Positions 44,895-55,824 of a stretch of DNA of 64,000 nt are shown here, one piece after another (position 1 is the first letter of the stretch; each line of letters starts with the position of its first letter). The stretch spans positions 7,006,001-7,070,000 of the forward strand of contig CP085826.1 in the NCBI GenBank assembly GCA_020809705.1, read 5' to 3'. The position numbers and the translations under genes are program-made. Under the pieces are notes generated by a model. The model was not told the DNA's origin and ran no database searches. It saw only the letters and a list, made by a program, of their open reading frames with translations. This stretch comes from Calonectria ilicicola (Eukaryota; Ascomycota; Sordariomycetes; Hypocreales; Nectriaceae).

Positions 44895-46250
44895 TCAGAC
44901 ACACCAGCGCTCAACGTGCACACCTCGGAGGTGGTCGAGGACGTCAAAGTCCAGGCCGTCCTGACGGAACGCGACAATGACCATGTCGAAATTTTTCTCA
45001 AGCGACTCCACATTCCACTCGCTGTCGTCCAGACGAGCGATTTGAGGGACGGCTTCTTGCTTGACCAGAGGATCAGCCCAGGCGACATCGACCTTGTCAG
45101 TCAACAGAAGGCTCTTGGCCAGCTCCAGACCGGGAGAGTTGGCGAGATGCGACTGGCCACGCTTGAAACCGATGCCAGCGACGAGCACCCGAGGACGAAC
45201 ACCATCTAGGCCTGCGCGATACAGGCGATCGACAGCACGCTGAGCAATCACTGAGGGACGGGCCGTCATCTTCTCCGACGCCGACTGGAGTAGAGGGAAG
45301 TTACTGTTGGAGAGCAAGTACCACGGGTTGACTGGGATACAGTGCCCGCCAACTCCTAGGCCAGGAGAAAAGGGCATGTAGCCAAAGGGCTTGGTGGAGG
45401 CAGCACGACACACCTCATAGGGATCAATGCCGTGTCCCAGACAGGCGTCGGCCATTTCGTTGGCATAGGCGATGCACACCATACGCTGACAGTTTTCGTA
45501 CAGCTTCATCATTTCAGCAACTTCGGGCCGCGAGACTGGCACAACGTGGTCGAAGCTCTGCGAGTAGAGCCTCATAATGGCATTGAGTGAGCCTGGGACA
45601 ACATCGTCAAGGCCAGACACAACCTTGGGAATGGAGTGGGCTGGTGGTTCAACCCGTCCAGGGTCGACACGTTCAGGAGACATGCCGGCAAAGAATCCGC
45701 GTTCTTTGGCAAGGGGGCCAAGCAACTCTCGTGTCATACCAACGGCCACGGAGCTCTCGACGACAACAGTTGCCCCTCGACGAGCATAGAGACCTACAGC
45801 AGACAGCGCACTTCGAAGGTACGACGAGTCAATGGTCTTGTCTGGGAGCAACAGGGTCGGAACCGAGATCAGGAAGTGAGTGGCATCAGCGAGGTCACTG
45901 GCCTTGGAGGTGAATCGAGCTCTGCTGTCAGGAGCCTCCTTCTCTGCCAATTGCTTGGCTCGGGCCTCAGAAACATCATAACCAAGCACATTATAATTAT
46001 TCGAAAAGACGCTTACGAGATGCTCGCCAACGTAACCGACGCCAATGACAGCAACGAGGGGCTCAGTAGTCTCGTCGATGACACCAACGACTGGCTTGGG
46101 GAAGACATCTTCGGCGTCCGAGATCTCGCTGGGAGGAGTGATATCGTAGTAGGCTCGCTCGGAGAAACTCCACGACTTAGGGCTTTCACTCTCATCATGG
46201 GGAGTCATCAGGGGGAGCCCTGGAAAGGTCTGGGGGAGAATTTGGGCCAT
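44895..46250 (-). CDS. Nucleotide-sugar 6-dehydrogenase (UDP-glucose/GDP-mannose DH family)
   Basis: Single-exon gene of 451 residues; ATG at 46248-46250. The family oxidises C6 of a UDP- or GDP-sugar twice with NAD+ to the uronic acid. After a 65-residue acidic, Ser/Pro-rich N-terminal extension come the NAD motif GVGYVG (70-75), FAGMSPERVDPG (about 187-198), Lys249 in EVAEMMKLYENCQR, the catalytic Cys304 in GVGGHCIPVNPWYL, and Lys363 in GIGFKRGQSHLANSPG. The GVGGHCIP form is typical of UDP-N-acetylhexosamine dehydrogenases (WbpA/WecC type) rather than eukaryotic UDP-glucose dehydrogenase; the usual DxR after FK is replaced by QSHLAN. Intronless structure and bacterial-type motifs suggest old transfer from bacteria (inference). 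Divergent from a chitin deacetylase gene, 2.7 kb away. Confidence 0.92.
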   Translation of the reverse strand: MAQILPQTFPGLPLMTPHDESESPKSWSFSERAYYDITPPSEISDAEDVFPKPVVGVIDETTEPLVAVIGVGYVGEHLVSVFSNNYNVLGYDVSEARAKQLAEKEAPDSRARFTSKASDLADATHFLISVPTLLLPDKTIDSSYLRSALSAVGLYARRGATVVVESSVAVGMTRELLGPLAKERGFFAGMSPERVDPGRVEPPAHSIPKVVSGLDDVVPGSLNAIMRLYSQSFDHVVPVSRPEVAEMMKLYENCQRMVCIAYANEMADACLGHGIDPYEVCRAASTKPFGYMPFSPGLGVGGHCIPVNPWYLLSNSNFPLLQSASEKMTARPSVIAQRAVDRLYRAGLDGVRPRVLVAGIGFKRGQSHLANSPGLELAKSLLLTDKVDVAWADPLVKQEAVPQIARLDDSEWNVESLEKNFDMVIVAFRQDGLDFDVLDHLRGVHVERWCV

Positions 46251-48953
46251 GGTAACAACGATTGACGAATAATTGCTAACGAACGAGGAGTGAGCGTCGA
46301 TGCTCCGAGATCAACGGGGGGTCTAGGAACAAGATATCCAAAGACGGAAGAGCCGATGGCGGGTTTAAGAGTTTACTGGGGGTCTAGTGACGCAGTGACT
46401 TCGTCGAAAAAATGGAAATATCAGTCAGAGACGGGGAACGACTCTGTGCTTAACCCACTCCACGTCAGCATATTCGCCAAGCAGCGTGCAACAAGGAGAA
46501 GGGATTTTTTCACATCATGCCCACTCTAACAAGGCTTCAACCCGGATAGGGTAAGAACACCTGCCATGGGCGTGCGGATTGGAAAAAAACAAAGACTATT
46601 GAGAAAAAAGGCGTCACATTCGTCCATCTCCGAGCAGGGAGGGCCTTTGTGCCGACCTCACAATGACGAGCAGACCCCCTGCGATCATCGGTTGAGCCCC
46701 GAGCCCGCCACCTCGTAACTGGATTTGGACGACAGCTCGAGTGTTCCTTTTGGTTCGTGTTGGTAACTTGCTTGGTAGCTGGATGCTGGGCGCGCGCGAA
46801 TGACGGAAGTCCTAGCACGGCAGCAATCCTTGGCCTGGCGTGCCTGCATCATTCTCGAGGCCACGCCGCTGTGGAAGTTTCACAGAAAGGCGAGGCTGTA
46901 CACGAAGTACATTACATGGACGCACCGGAGCCGGGACGAGGACCGGGGGTCGATACGGCACCTACAGGACAATGGAATAACCTGACTAGCAGCACGATGC
47001 ATGTCTAGGATCACTCGGCGGCGGCTGAGGAAATTGGCCCGCAATATTGATGGGGCAGCTTTCTTGGAGAGAGCAAGTCGAAATGAGTACTACGTATACA
47101 GGTGCTCCAGCTCGCTCAGGCAGCCTGGTGATGGCCGGGGGTATTGTACGGTGGTCCCGCCGACAGATCTGCGGCCGGGATCTGGCCAGGGGTACTGGGA
47201 TCGAGTGTGACTGGCTGGGAAAAGGCTTGAATCTAACCGAACAAAGGCACAATGTACCTGTACAAGTCCGTTGTGGCCGCCCCTCCATCTTGACCAGGCA
47301 CACGTGGAGGGGGAATATGCTTACCTTGGATCAGCGGTTTTTGGTGGACGAGAATCCAGGCACGAAGCTGTGGCGTGTGGGCGTCAGGTCAGACAATGGC
47401 CGCCAACGGAACGCCGTGAGCACAACCTTGAGGCAAGAGATGGATGGCCGCCTCTGCAGACGGGGCCCCTGTCAGCATGATGTCTTGACGGGATCCCAGC
47501 CAACACGCGATCGGGAGGGCATCTGGTGGCCATTTGTCGCGGCCGTTCGCGCCGCATCACCGAAAGAGGCTGGTTGCACAGGTCAGGACAGGACAAGACT
47601 GGACAGGACTGGGCCGGGAGAAGGGTTGCCTCAGCGTGGTGTCATGCACTATGGATGAGATGCCGCTGCCCTGGCCCCCGCCATTCTCCCCTCCCCTCCC
47701 CTCCCCTCCCCGCCATTCTCCCCTCCTCTCCCCTCCCCTCCATATCCCCTCCCTTCCTCTGACATGCATCGAGACAAAAGTATCATGGAATAAATGTTTC
47801 CGCGCGATGCTGACGGCCAAAAAACTTGGACCGTGGGGCTCGCCAAGTCGGTTTGCAACTCGCTGACCAGGGTGGGTGCCATTGCCCGTGCAGCAGCGTG
47901 CATGGCATAGCATGCTACAGCTAACTAAGGCGTTCTCTGTTTACGGCATGTTGCACAAGTCAGAAGCAGAAAAAAGGAAAAAAGTGGGTGCAATACGAAT
48001 GGCCCCTGTCACCAATTCACCCTGCATCGATGATGATCCCGGAGCGGACCTGTTCGGCTTCTTTACCCAACCAAGAAGCAAAAAGTTGAAGCTGGTGGAG
48101 TGAGCACCACTCCTTGCTCATCAACGCGGATAACGTACCCCAAGAAACCCGACAGTTTTCGTTTTCGGCCTGTCCGGGGATCGAGATGGCCCCCCGGATC
48201 CTCTCTGTATTGGGACGTAGGACGAGCATTTTTGGAACATTCTGAGGCCAACTCTGTGCCAATTCCGGTAGGTTCACAACTGCCAGAGAAAATAGTGCAA
48301 GCTTAGCCGACCGGCGAACCATTTCTTGCTTGCTTGCCTTGGATTGCTACTATATTTACCCAGAGGCTTGTATTGGTTGGGGACTCGATTGGCTTGCGCT
48401 ACTTGATGGACAGGCACAGTGGCATATTGGCGCAAGACTCGGGTAACCAATATCATTCATACCTTCCAACCCTGGCATCATCCTCGCAGCTCGGCGTAAG
48501 CATAAAAGCAATAGTGCTTAACACCACAACGTCCTCGGGATGCTTAGATCGAAAAAGCGTGGTGATGGTCCATGGTTGAAATCCACACCGGCGCTCGGCA
48601 AAGCCCTAATGGGCGCCAGATGGACACCAGATGGACGAGGATGGATGAGGATGGCTGAAATGCCTCGCTGGCAATGGTTTACCCCCAGACCGCTTCGCCA
48701 GCTCAGAGTCTTGGCTTTCCTCCCTTTCCTCGTGTTCAGCTCCGACCCATCACACGAGTTTTACGGGGATATTTTATGCTTTTCTTTTAAGTCAGTAAGG
48801 TATATGCAGCCTAGTGTGTGCCCATGTAAATATAGAGTCTCTTGTCCTCCTCCAAAGGAATCTCTTGGTTATCACCGCTTTCTCCCATCATCGTCGTTCG
48901 TTTGTCTGCTCCGGGAAAGAAGAAAAAACCCTGTCCAGGTGTAGCTATCAGAG
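46251..48953. other. 2.7-kb divergent intergenic region, dehydrogenase to deacetylase
   Basis: Carries both promoters. No domain-bearing frame; the 203-codon frame at 47047-47658 does not look coding. It contains the polypyrimidine tract below and short GGACAGGACTGG-like repeats at about 47583-47612. Confidence 0.5.
47676..47757 (+). repeat. Polypyrimidine tract with duplicated GCCATTCTCCCCTCC unit
   Basis: About 80 nt almost entirely C and T, built from CTCCC repeats and two copies of GCCATTCTCCCCTCC at 47680 and 47712. Its purine complement could form triplex or G-rich structures. It lies in the shared upstream region of the dehydrogenase and deacetylase genes. Confidence 0.8.
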
Positions 48954-50955
48954 ATGAAGGCTTTTGCGTCAACCACCCTTGCCCACTTGCTGCTCAGTGC
49001 CGGCACCGCCCAGGCGGGTCCTGCATTGGGCATGCTCTCGGCGAAACACGCTCTGCTGCAAGGCCGCGCTGCCGGCAATGAGTGTGGTGCTGGAATCGGC
49101 TCGTGCCCGTCCGGTTCCTGCTGCTCGGAGAGCGGCTACTGTGGTACCGGGGGTGATTATTGCGGCGGATCTAGCTGTCAGTTGGCATACAGCGACTCCT
49201 GTGATACTTTGTAAGGCTGAACTGGAACATTCTTTCATCATGTCGCATCATGATGGCATGGGGAGGAGGGGGTTGCAGTAGTAGCTAACACCTTGTTTGA
49301 AATCTAGCTTTGGCCCCAGCGGAAGCAGCACCGAGAGCGTCGCTCGCCCCAAAGTTGGCAGCGTTCCATATGGTGCGTTTCCCAAGCTTGATGCTGTGAT
49401 CCCCTAACTACTGCAGGCGAGAGCTGACCAAAGTTATTTTGTGATAAACGACAGGCAGCCTCATCACCAAGTGCACACAGTCTGGCGTCATTGCGCTGAC
49501 CTTTGACGACGGCCCCTACACTTACACCAACGACATCCTGGATGTCCTGGATCAGTACAATGTCAAGGCGACCTTCTTCATCGCAGGCAACAACAGGGGC
49601 AAGGGCCACATTGATGACTCCTCGCTGGGCTGGAAGGCCATGCTGCAGCGCATGTACGCTGCTAATCACCACATTGCCAGCCACACCTGGACGCACCGCG
49701 ACCTGAACCAGGTCAACAGCACCATCAAGAGGTCGGAGATGATCTACAACGAAATGGCCTTCCGCAACATCTTTGGATGGTTCCCCACTTACATGCGGCC
49801 CCCTTACCTGGAGTGTAGCTCCGGGTCGGGCTGCCAGTCTCTCATGTCCGAGCTTGGCTACCATGTCATTAGCACCAACCTCGACACCAAGGACTGGGAG
49901 AATGACTCTCCTCAGCTGATCCAGCAGTCCAAGGACAAGTACTCGGCTGGCGTGTCTGATGCTGCTTCCAGCAACTCGTACATTGTGCTCGCGCACGATG
50001 TCCACGACCAGACTGTCCACAATCTGACGGCCTACATGATCAAGACAGCCCAGGACCGCGGCTATAAGCTGACAACGGTGGGCGAGTGCCTGGGTGACCC
50101 TGCTGCTAACTGGTACCGCTCAGCTGGCGGCTCCGGGTCTGTGACAACGGTGCCCTCCAGCACTAGCACCAAGGCCTCGACCATCACGACCAAGACAACA
50201 TCCACCACCAGCAAGGCCACGTCGACTGGCATCACCATTTCGCCCAACCAACAGTGTGGCGGCAGCACGGGCTACACCTGCAAGGGATCCAGCTTCGGCA
50301 ACTGCTGTTCTTACTACGGCTATTGGTAAGCGAACCTGTCTGGCGGGAATGGTGTCAGCCTCGTACATGACACCATGGACGGCATCTTCCATCAAACACC
50401 CCCCACACACACATGCACACTCGCACACACCGTCACCATGCTCCTCCCCCTCCACTCCCCTTGAAATCTCCTTTTTTTGGTCCCTACTTTGTTTACTGGT
50501 TTTGCGGTTACATTTACACTTACTAACGTCTTTGTTTCTTTTTTTAAATTTGCAGTGGCAAGAGTGATTCTTACTGTGGCACTGGTTGCGACACCAACTT
50601 TGGCGAGTGCAACCCAACTTCGGACGGAGTCTCCAACACGACAAACGGCCTATGCGGATCTCAATTCAGGGCCACATGCGCCAACTTCGGCACTAAGACG
50701 TGCTGCTCGCAGTACGGGTTCTGGTAAGTTTCCTATCAACCGTTCCGAGTGGCTTGAAGTAGACAAAAAAGGATCAAAAGATTGCCAGATGGGGCGTAAG
50801 CCCTATCAGCACCTTTTCTTCTTTTCGCTTCTTACTGTCTCTTCCTCTCTCTGGCTGCAGAAAAAACAAGCGCTAACTAACCGGAAACCTGCAGTGGCGA
50901 CAGCAGCACTCACTGTGGCACAGGCTGCCAAAAGGGCTTTGGGACGTGTAACTGA
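48954..50955 (+). CDS. Secreted chitin deacetylase with three CBM18 modules (CE4)
   Basis: Five exons (48954-49210, 49308-49372, 49455-50325, 50556-50723, 50895-50955) give 474 codons, 473 residues. CE4 enzymes remove N-acetyl groups from chitin or chito-oligomers, producing chitosan at the wall. A signal peptide (residues 1-21, ending AQA) is followed by CBM18-1 (about 41-82). All five NodB motifs are visible: TFDDGP (123-128), His184-xxx-His188 in SHTWTH, RPPY (222-225), LDTKDW (to 255) and LAHD (286-289). A Ser/Thr-rich linker (about 335-370) leads to CBM18-2 (about 373-414) and CBM18-3 (about 428-471), each with the eight-Cys hevein pattern. Introns 3 and 4 both split the same Cys codon (TG|T) after YGY or YGF. 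A uronate-making dehydrogenase and a GT2 polymer synthase flank it. Confidence 0.95.
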
Positions 50956-53900
50956 GACATCAGTCTCTAGCGGGGCTTGGCGCGTGTGTCTGGTGGATGT
51001 AATTAGCTGATTTGCGAACCATGGGCGGATATGGCTTGCGGGAGCTATCCATTGTGGCGCTCGGTTCCATCAGTCAGTCGGCCGCCATTGTGATGGGCAT
51101 TAACGCGGAGGAGCGATTTGCCAAGTAGTCCCCAACGTTATCTAGTTTCTAATTGTCTAATGAGGAGGAGAAGGGTGTGGGGACTGGCCTGAGGGTTCCT
51201 GCACTCGTCGTATGGATGAAAAAACAGAGGGTTGGCTAGAAAAAGTGGCTTACTAGGACAAAAACAACGAAAAAACAAACAAGAAGACGTATGTTAAATG
51301 TAAACGAAGGAGAAATAATACATTCTTAGTTGTGGGATTATTACTTGGGTTCTATTTCCCCGGTTTTGGCTTGATTAATTGGGTGTGCCAAGGAAAATAA
51401 TGATAAGAGAGAGGTCTCACACTGGAGCTCGGCGATTATCGTTTCAGATCAAGATTTCCTTTTTTTTTTTTTTTCGCTTGCGATCTGTCAGCTCCGCTTT
51501 GCTTCGCTCCGCTTAAATATGGGCGAGGCTAAAGAGAAAAAGGACATAAAGTGGGTTGCCCTATTTAGAACAAGGGCCATCCCGCCCCTTTGTCTTGTTA
51601 TTCCCGCCGGGTGAGCCGGCCGGACCACGGTGACCCCTGGCGGGCTCCATCCCGTCCGTCTTGTGTGGCCTTTGCTTTGTCTTAAATCCCGACTACCTTT
51701 TGCTGTTGGCCTTGTTCTCCCACGCTACATCTGCACGTGTCTGTGCGTCCCGTCCTTTGGTCTGGTGGGCGCCACCTCCCGCGGGGCCCTTTTTTCTCCC
51801 TTTCAGCTGGGCTTGCCGATGAACGCTTGAGTAATCCCTGGATCGATAGTTTGGAGGGTCTGACTCAATGGTGCTGTCAGAATGAGAGAGAGGGACCTGG
51901 GTCGTTGCAAGGGAGTGGGAATGCCAATGGGGAGGACGTGGGCTCGCACACCTTCTACGAATCGGACAGACGATGCATCATACTAAGCTGCAAAAACCTC
52001 ACTAGTCACGACGGATATAACAACAGTGACAGGCTATGGCGTCACACACAAATGGCCGTCAGGAGATGCCCAAAGGGGTGCCAGGCCGCAAGCCCTTTCA
52101 TCCCCCCTCCCACTCTCTTCCCCCGGTCCGCGTCGCTGTCGCCTGCCAACCAGCGTGGCCTCGCAAACACGCCATTCTGCGCAGAGTTCTTGGCTTGCTC
52201 GTAAAGGCCGACGTCGTGCTGCCCGTATTTTCCACGTGTGTTGCAGTAACCACCTCCTCGCACTCTCTTCTTCCCCCCCTCCCCAGGCCCCGTCTGCCTA
52301 CGCAGTCCTAAAATAGGGCTCTCACGCAGATCGGTGTGGAGTATGGCCACTGTTGAGAGGAGAATCAGCTTTCTTCCCGCTCCACCATCCCCTGTCGCTT
52401 ATTTCTGGTCCCCAATAGCGTGCATTCGCCATACGCGCACGCATTCACGAGCCCTTTCCGCGCACGTATACGTCCCATCCACGCAAAGATGACGAGACAG
52501 GGCCAGGAACCTGGCCAACCACCTTGATCGAATGCACATACGCGGGCTCAAGATGGAGGTGTGGGGGACAAGGAGTAAGGAAGAAGCAGAAGAAAGAAAA
52601 GAAAAAAATTCTGTGCAAGGGCAGCCGCCCGTTACCCTTCCCCCTCCCCCTCTCCGGGTTCCGGGTGATTGCAAAGGATCGTGCGTGCGTGTACCGCACA
52701 CGCATGTACAATGTAGATGTGTGTATGTATGTAGGCCGCTGACATGCGAGTGTGCACACACCCGCAATCCACGCACAAAATTCCATGTTATGTAGGAACG
52801 GGACCTGCAATGGCACGGCTTGGCAAAACCGTGCTACTCGGTAGCACGGCTGGTGACAGGCAAAGAGGCGAGCCAAAGGGAATGAGCCGAGTGGCACGCT
52901 GCGGGTTGCCTTTTCCCGACTCGCCGATGGCCGATGGCATAAACTCGTTTTGCATGAGCTTCCAGCATGGCATGAAAAAAAGGTCAGTGTGTGCAGACAT
53001 ACAGTACTAGACCAATCGTGTATGCACCTGGCCTACAGGCGAGGTTGAGGTGAGCCTGTCAGAGGCGCCATTCCCTTCCTCTATGCCGTCGACGCCCTTG
53101 TCTTGCATCTTGGCTGACGACAAGCGCCGTCAATACGTCTTTTCTTGGACGCGAGCTGCTGTCCACCGCACTCTGTAACATGCTATTGCCATCTGCCGGT
53201 GGGGGGAGCCTCAGCCAGTCCCCATCTGTTCAAGATGGAGGGCGACGCACACGCGGGGGGGGGTTCCATCTCACGCCTTGGCATGTCGATGTGGCGTCCG
53301 ATGGCGGGCGGACGGTCATTGGGACCTGAGAATGCCCTCGACGAAGCCCAAGCTTACGCCTGGGAAGGCCTCTGTGGTACCGGTACATGGCCGACACGAA
53401 CCCTTGTGCATGCCGCCATGCAAGGCCCAGGGATCCCATGCCGTTGCCCATCCATCTCGGGCGCGGACGCCACAACTAGAATACTAGATGCTGACTACAG
53501 GTCAGGGCCGTTTATAGATCCACTATCAAGTTTTGCCGCTCAACGACTGGCTCTTGAAAGTGGACTTACTGCGTCTTCGGCCGAGTTGTCACCTCTTGGC
53601 GATAGCTGCCTTGCATCTCGAATCTGCCAGGCCAGGCCAAGCGATGTCACCGTCTTGTTCTCTACGGACCTTGTAGTCAGCAGTAGACTGTCAGTAGTAT
53701 AGTAGTCATCATACTCATTCGAGTCTTGGGTAAACAAAAAGCCCCCCCGGATGGAGCGTAACATCGGGGGAGCTGACAGGCACCACCCCACGAGCAAAAA
53801 CTTGACGCTGTTCCGCCGATGCGGCACCGTACGCTCTCCACAAACCACCGTGACATCGTCTCGAAATTCTCTCCGGAGTTTGATGCGCGCTGCTCTTCTC

Positions 53901-55824
53901 GGGACCAACCTAAGAAGGAAAAAAAAAAACACCAAAAAAAGGGCTGGAGTTGGTTGTCGTTGCTAGTCCCGCAGCACATGCTTTTTTTTCTTTCTCACGC
54001 CCCCCAGAGAAAAAAGGTCCCGCCAAGACCCCAGGGCCATGACGATCAATCATGAAATTCTCCATGCCACCCTAGCCCGCAACTTTGAGTCTAGTCGTAA
54101 CCGATAGAAAACTCGCACATCTGAATCAATAATCGAATCGCAAAGTCCACTTGGCGCCAAGCCACATGCTCTGACAACCAACTAACTGGCGCACGGGGAA
54201 ACAGGCCGTGATGAAGTCAAGTAGTTCGGATCCGGACATACAGCGTCCAAACTCCACTGGGCTGAAAGAGTACGCGCGTATACCGTCTGCCGATTCCCGG
54301 TGCCGTCGTTCGATAAAGTCCGGCGAGGCGTGCAAGAACAGCTAGCTAGAGCCAGGTTACCTTGTTTTAGGCTAAGAAAAATAGAAGCTTTTCTGATGGC
54401 TTGTTTGTCCTGCTGGGACTTATGCGGCTGTAGCTTAGGGGCGAGGGCAAATGGGACGAGAGTATTGAAACGGTATAGTTACACGGACTCGGATTGCAGC
54501 TTTTCCAATCGCCCGTCTGTTGCCCAGCCTTTTTCGGTGGTGACCCCTGCTCAGCTCGGTCAGATACTTAGCGAAGTGCCATATCGTTCTCGTTTGTTTG
54601 TTTGTTTCGATCCCGTTCGGCAAAGAGGCGAGCTAGGGTTTCCTGCAAATATGCGGTCAGAGCAAAAGAAGGCGTTGCGGCGGCATCCAGTCGCAGTCCA
54701 CGTTGGCTGGACCACATTGGTGATTAGCACAGCACAGCACACGTTTTGATCCTCACCACCCGCAATCTCATGCTAGGCCTGCTGCACATCCCATCCCTAA
54801 AAAATTTAGTTGTCTGCTGGCTTTATTGTCCGGGGGACCCGCTGAATAAACCCATGTTGTCCAACAGGCTGATTCACCACTCCCCGACCCCCTGTCTGCA
54901 CGCCAGTAGCAGCAGCTGAGCGAGAAAACAAAATGAACCTGGCTGACCGCAGGGCCGAGGGGGCGTGTACAATTCCCAATTGACCGTTCCCTGCTGTGGC
55001 TGTCAACAGGTACCGAGTGTACCTTTTTTTTCCTGTCTGGTTTTTTTCTTCTTTTTGCCCCTTCAAGGATCATTCGCCTCGTGGCGCGGGGGACAGCAGT
55101 GTGCGGCATTAGTCCCCTCCATCCTCCCCCCAGTTCTAGACCATACCCCCCCTTGGCATGGTAAGGGCTGTTCGTATTAGGCGGCCAAGAGATGATGGGA
55201 TGGGTGTGATGCGCTGTCGTGCTATGTGCCGGGGCCAAATCTCCAGGGCGGAGGGCCATTGCTCAATTCGATGCAAATAGTTCTCGTTGAGGCGCCGCCG
55301 AAGCGGGGACCTGGGATGTGCTTTTTTGCAAGGACCTTGCCTTGCATCAGCATCGTGAGCTTTTGGGTGAGAGTGAGGGCTTGTCCAGCCAGTACCCCGG
55401 GGAACGAGGTTGCTCCGCGCGCTTCCAGATCCTGCTATAGCTTCGCTCTCCCCCGGTTTTCTTTCCCTTTTCTCTTGGTTCTCCCCCGTGCCGCTTACCC
55501 CTTGTTGACCCGAGTAAGAGTCAATCCTCGTCTGGCCTGAGGGTATCGCCTTTCTTCCCCAGTCGTATATTGCGACCCTGCCCATCGTTCGTTGATATTG
55601 TCTGTCGTTATCGCCGCCTGTCGTTGGCTGTTGCGTCTTGGTTTCGTCTGACGCACACAATATCCCACTCGCTTTTGTTTGCTCGACGCCCATTGTGTCC
55701 ACTCGCTTCGGCATAGCTACTTTATTGTTGCTGTGTCTCGAGAGGCCGCGCCTCAAGTTGCGGTAGATCTCTTCTTCCTGTCAAACATCGACACTTCGAC
55801 CATCTGGTCGACGCCATCGTCTCC
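50956..55824. other. 4.9-kb gene-free stretch upstream of the GT2 synthase
   Basis: No recognisable frame. Features are an AT-rich 3' region of the deacetylase, a T16 run near 51460, CA/GT and CGCA-rich simple repeats near 52430-52470 and 52680-52740, and pyrimidine-rich sequence in the last 400 bp before the ATG, as expected for a long fungal 5' leader. The 185-codon frame at 53145-53702 is not convincing. The length suggests an extensive regulatory region or genes with no known homologues. Confidence 0.45.

Noticed and set aside
47047..47658. 203-codon frame between dehydrogenase and deacetylase
   Set aside because: Starts without a good ATG, has no domain and ends in repeat-derived sequence.
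53145..53702. 185-codon frame upstream of the GT2 gene
   Set aside because: Low-similarity composition, no motif, and open frames are common by chance in GC-rich DNA.
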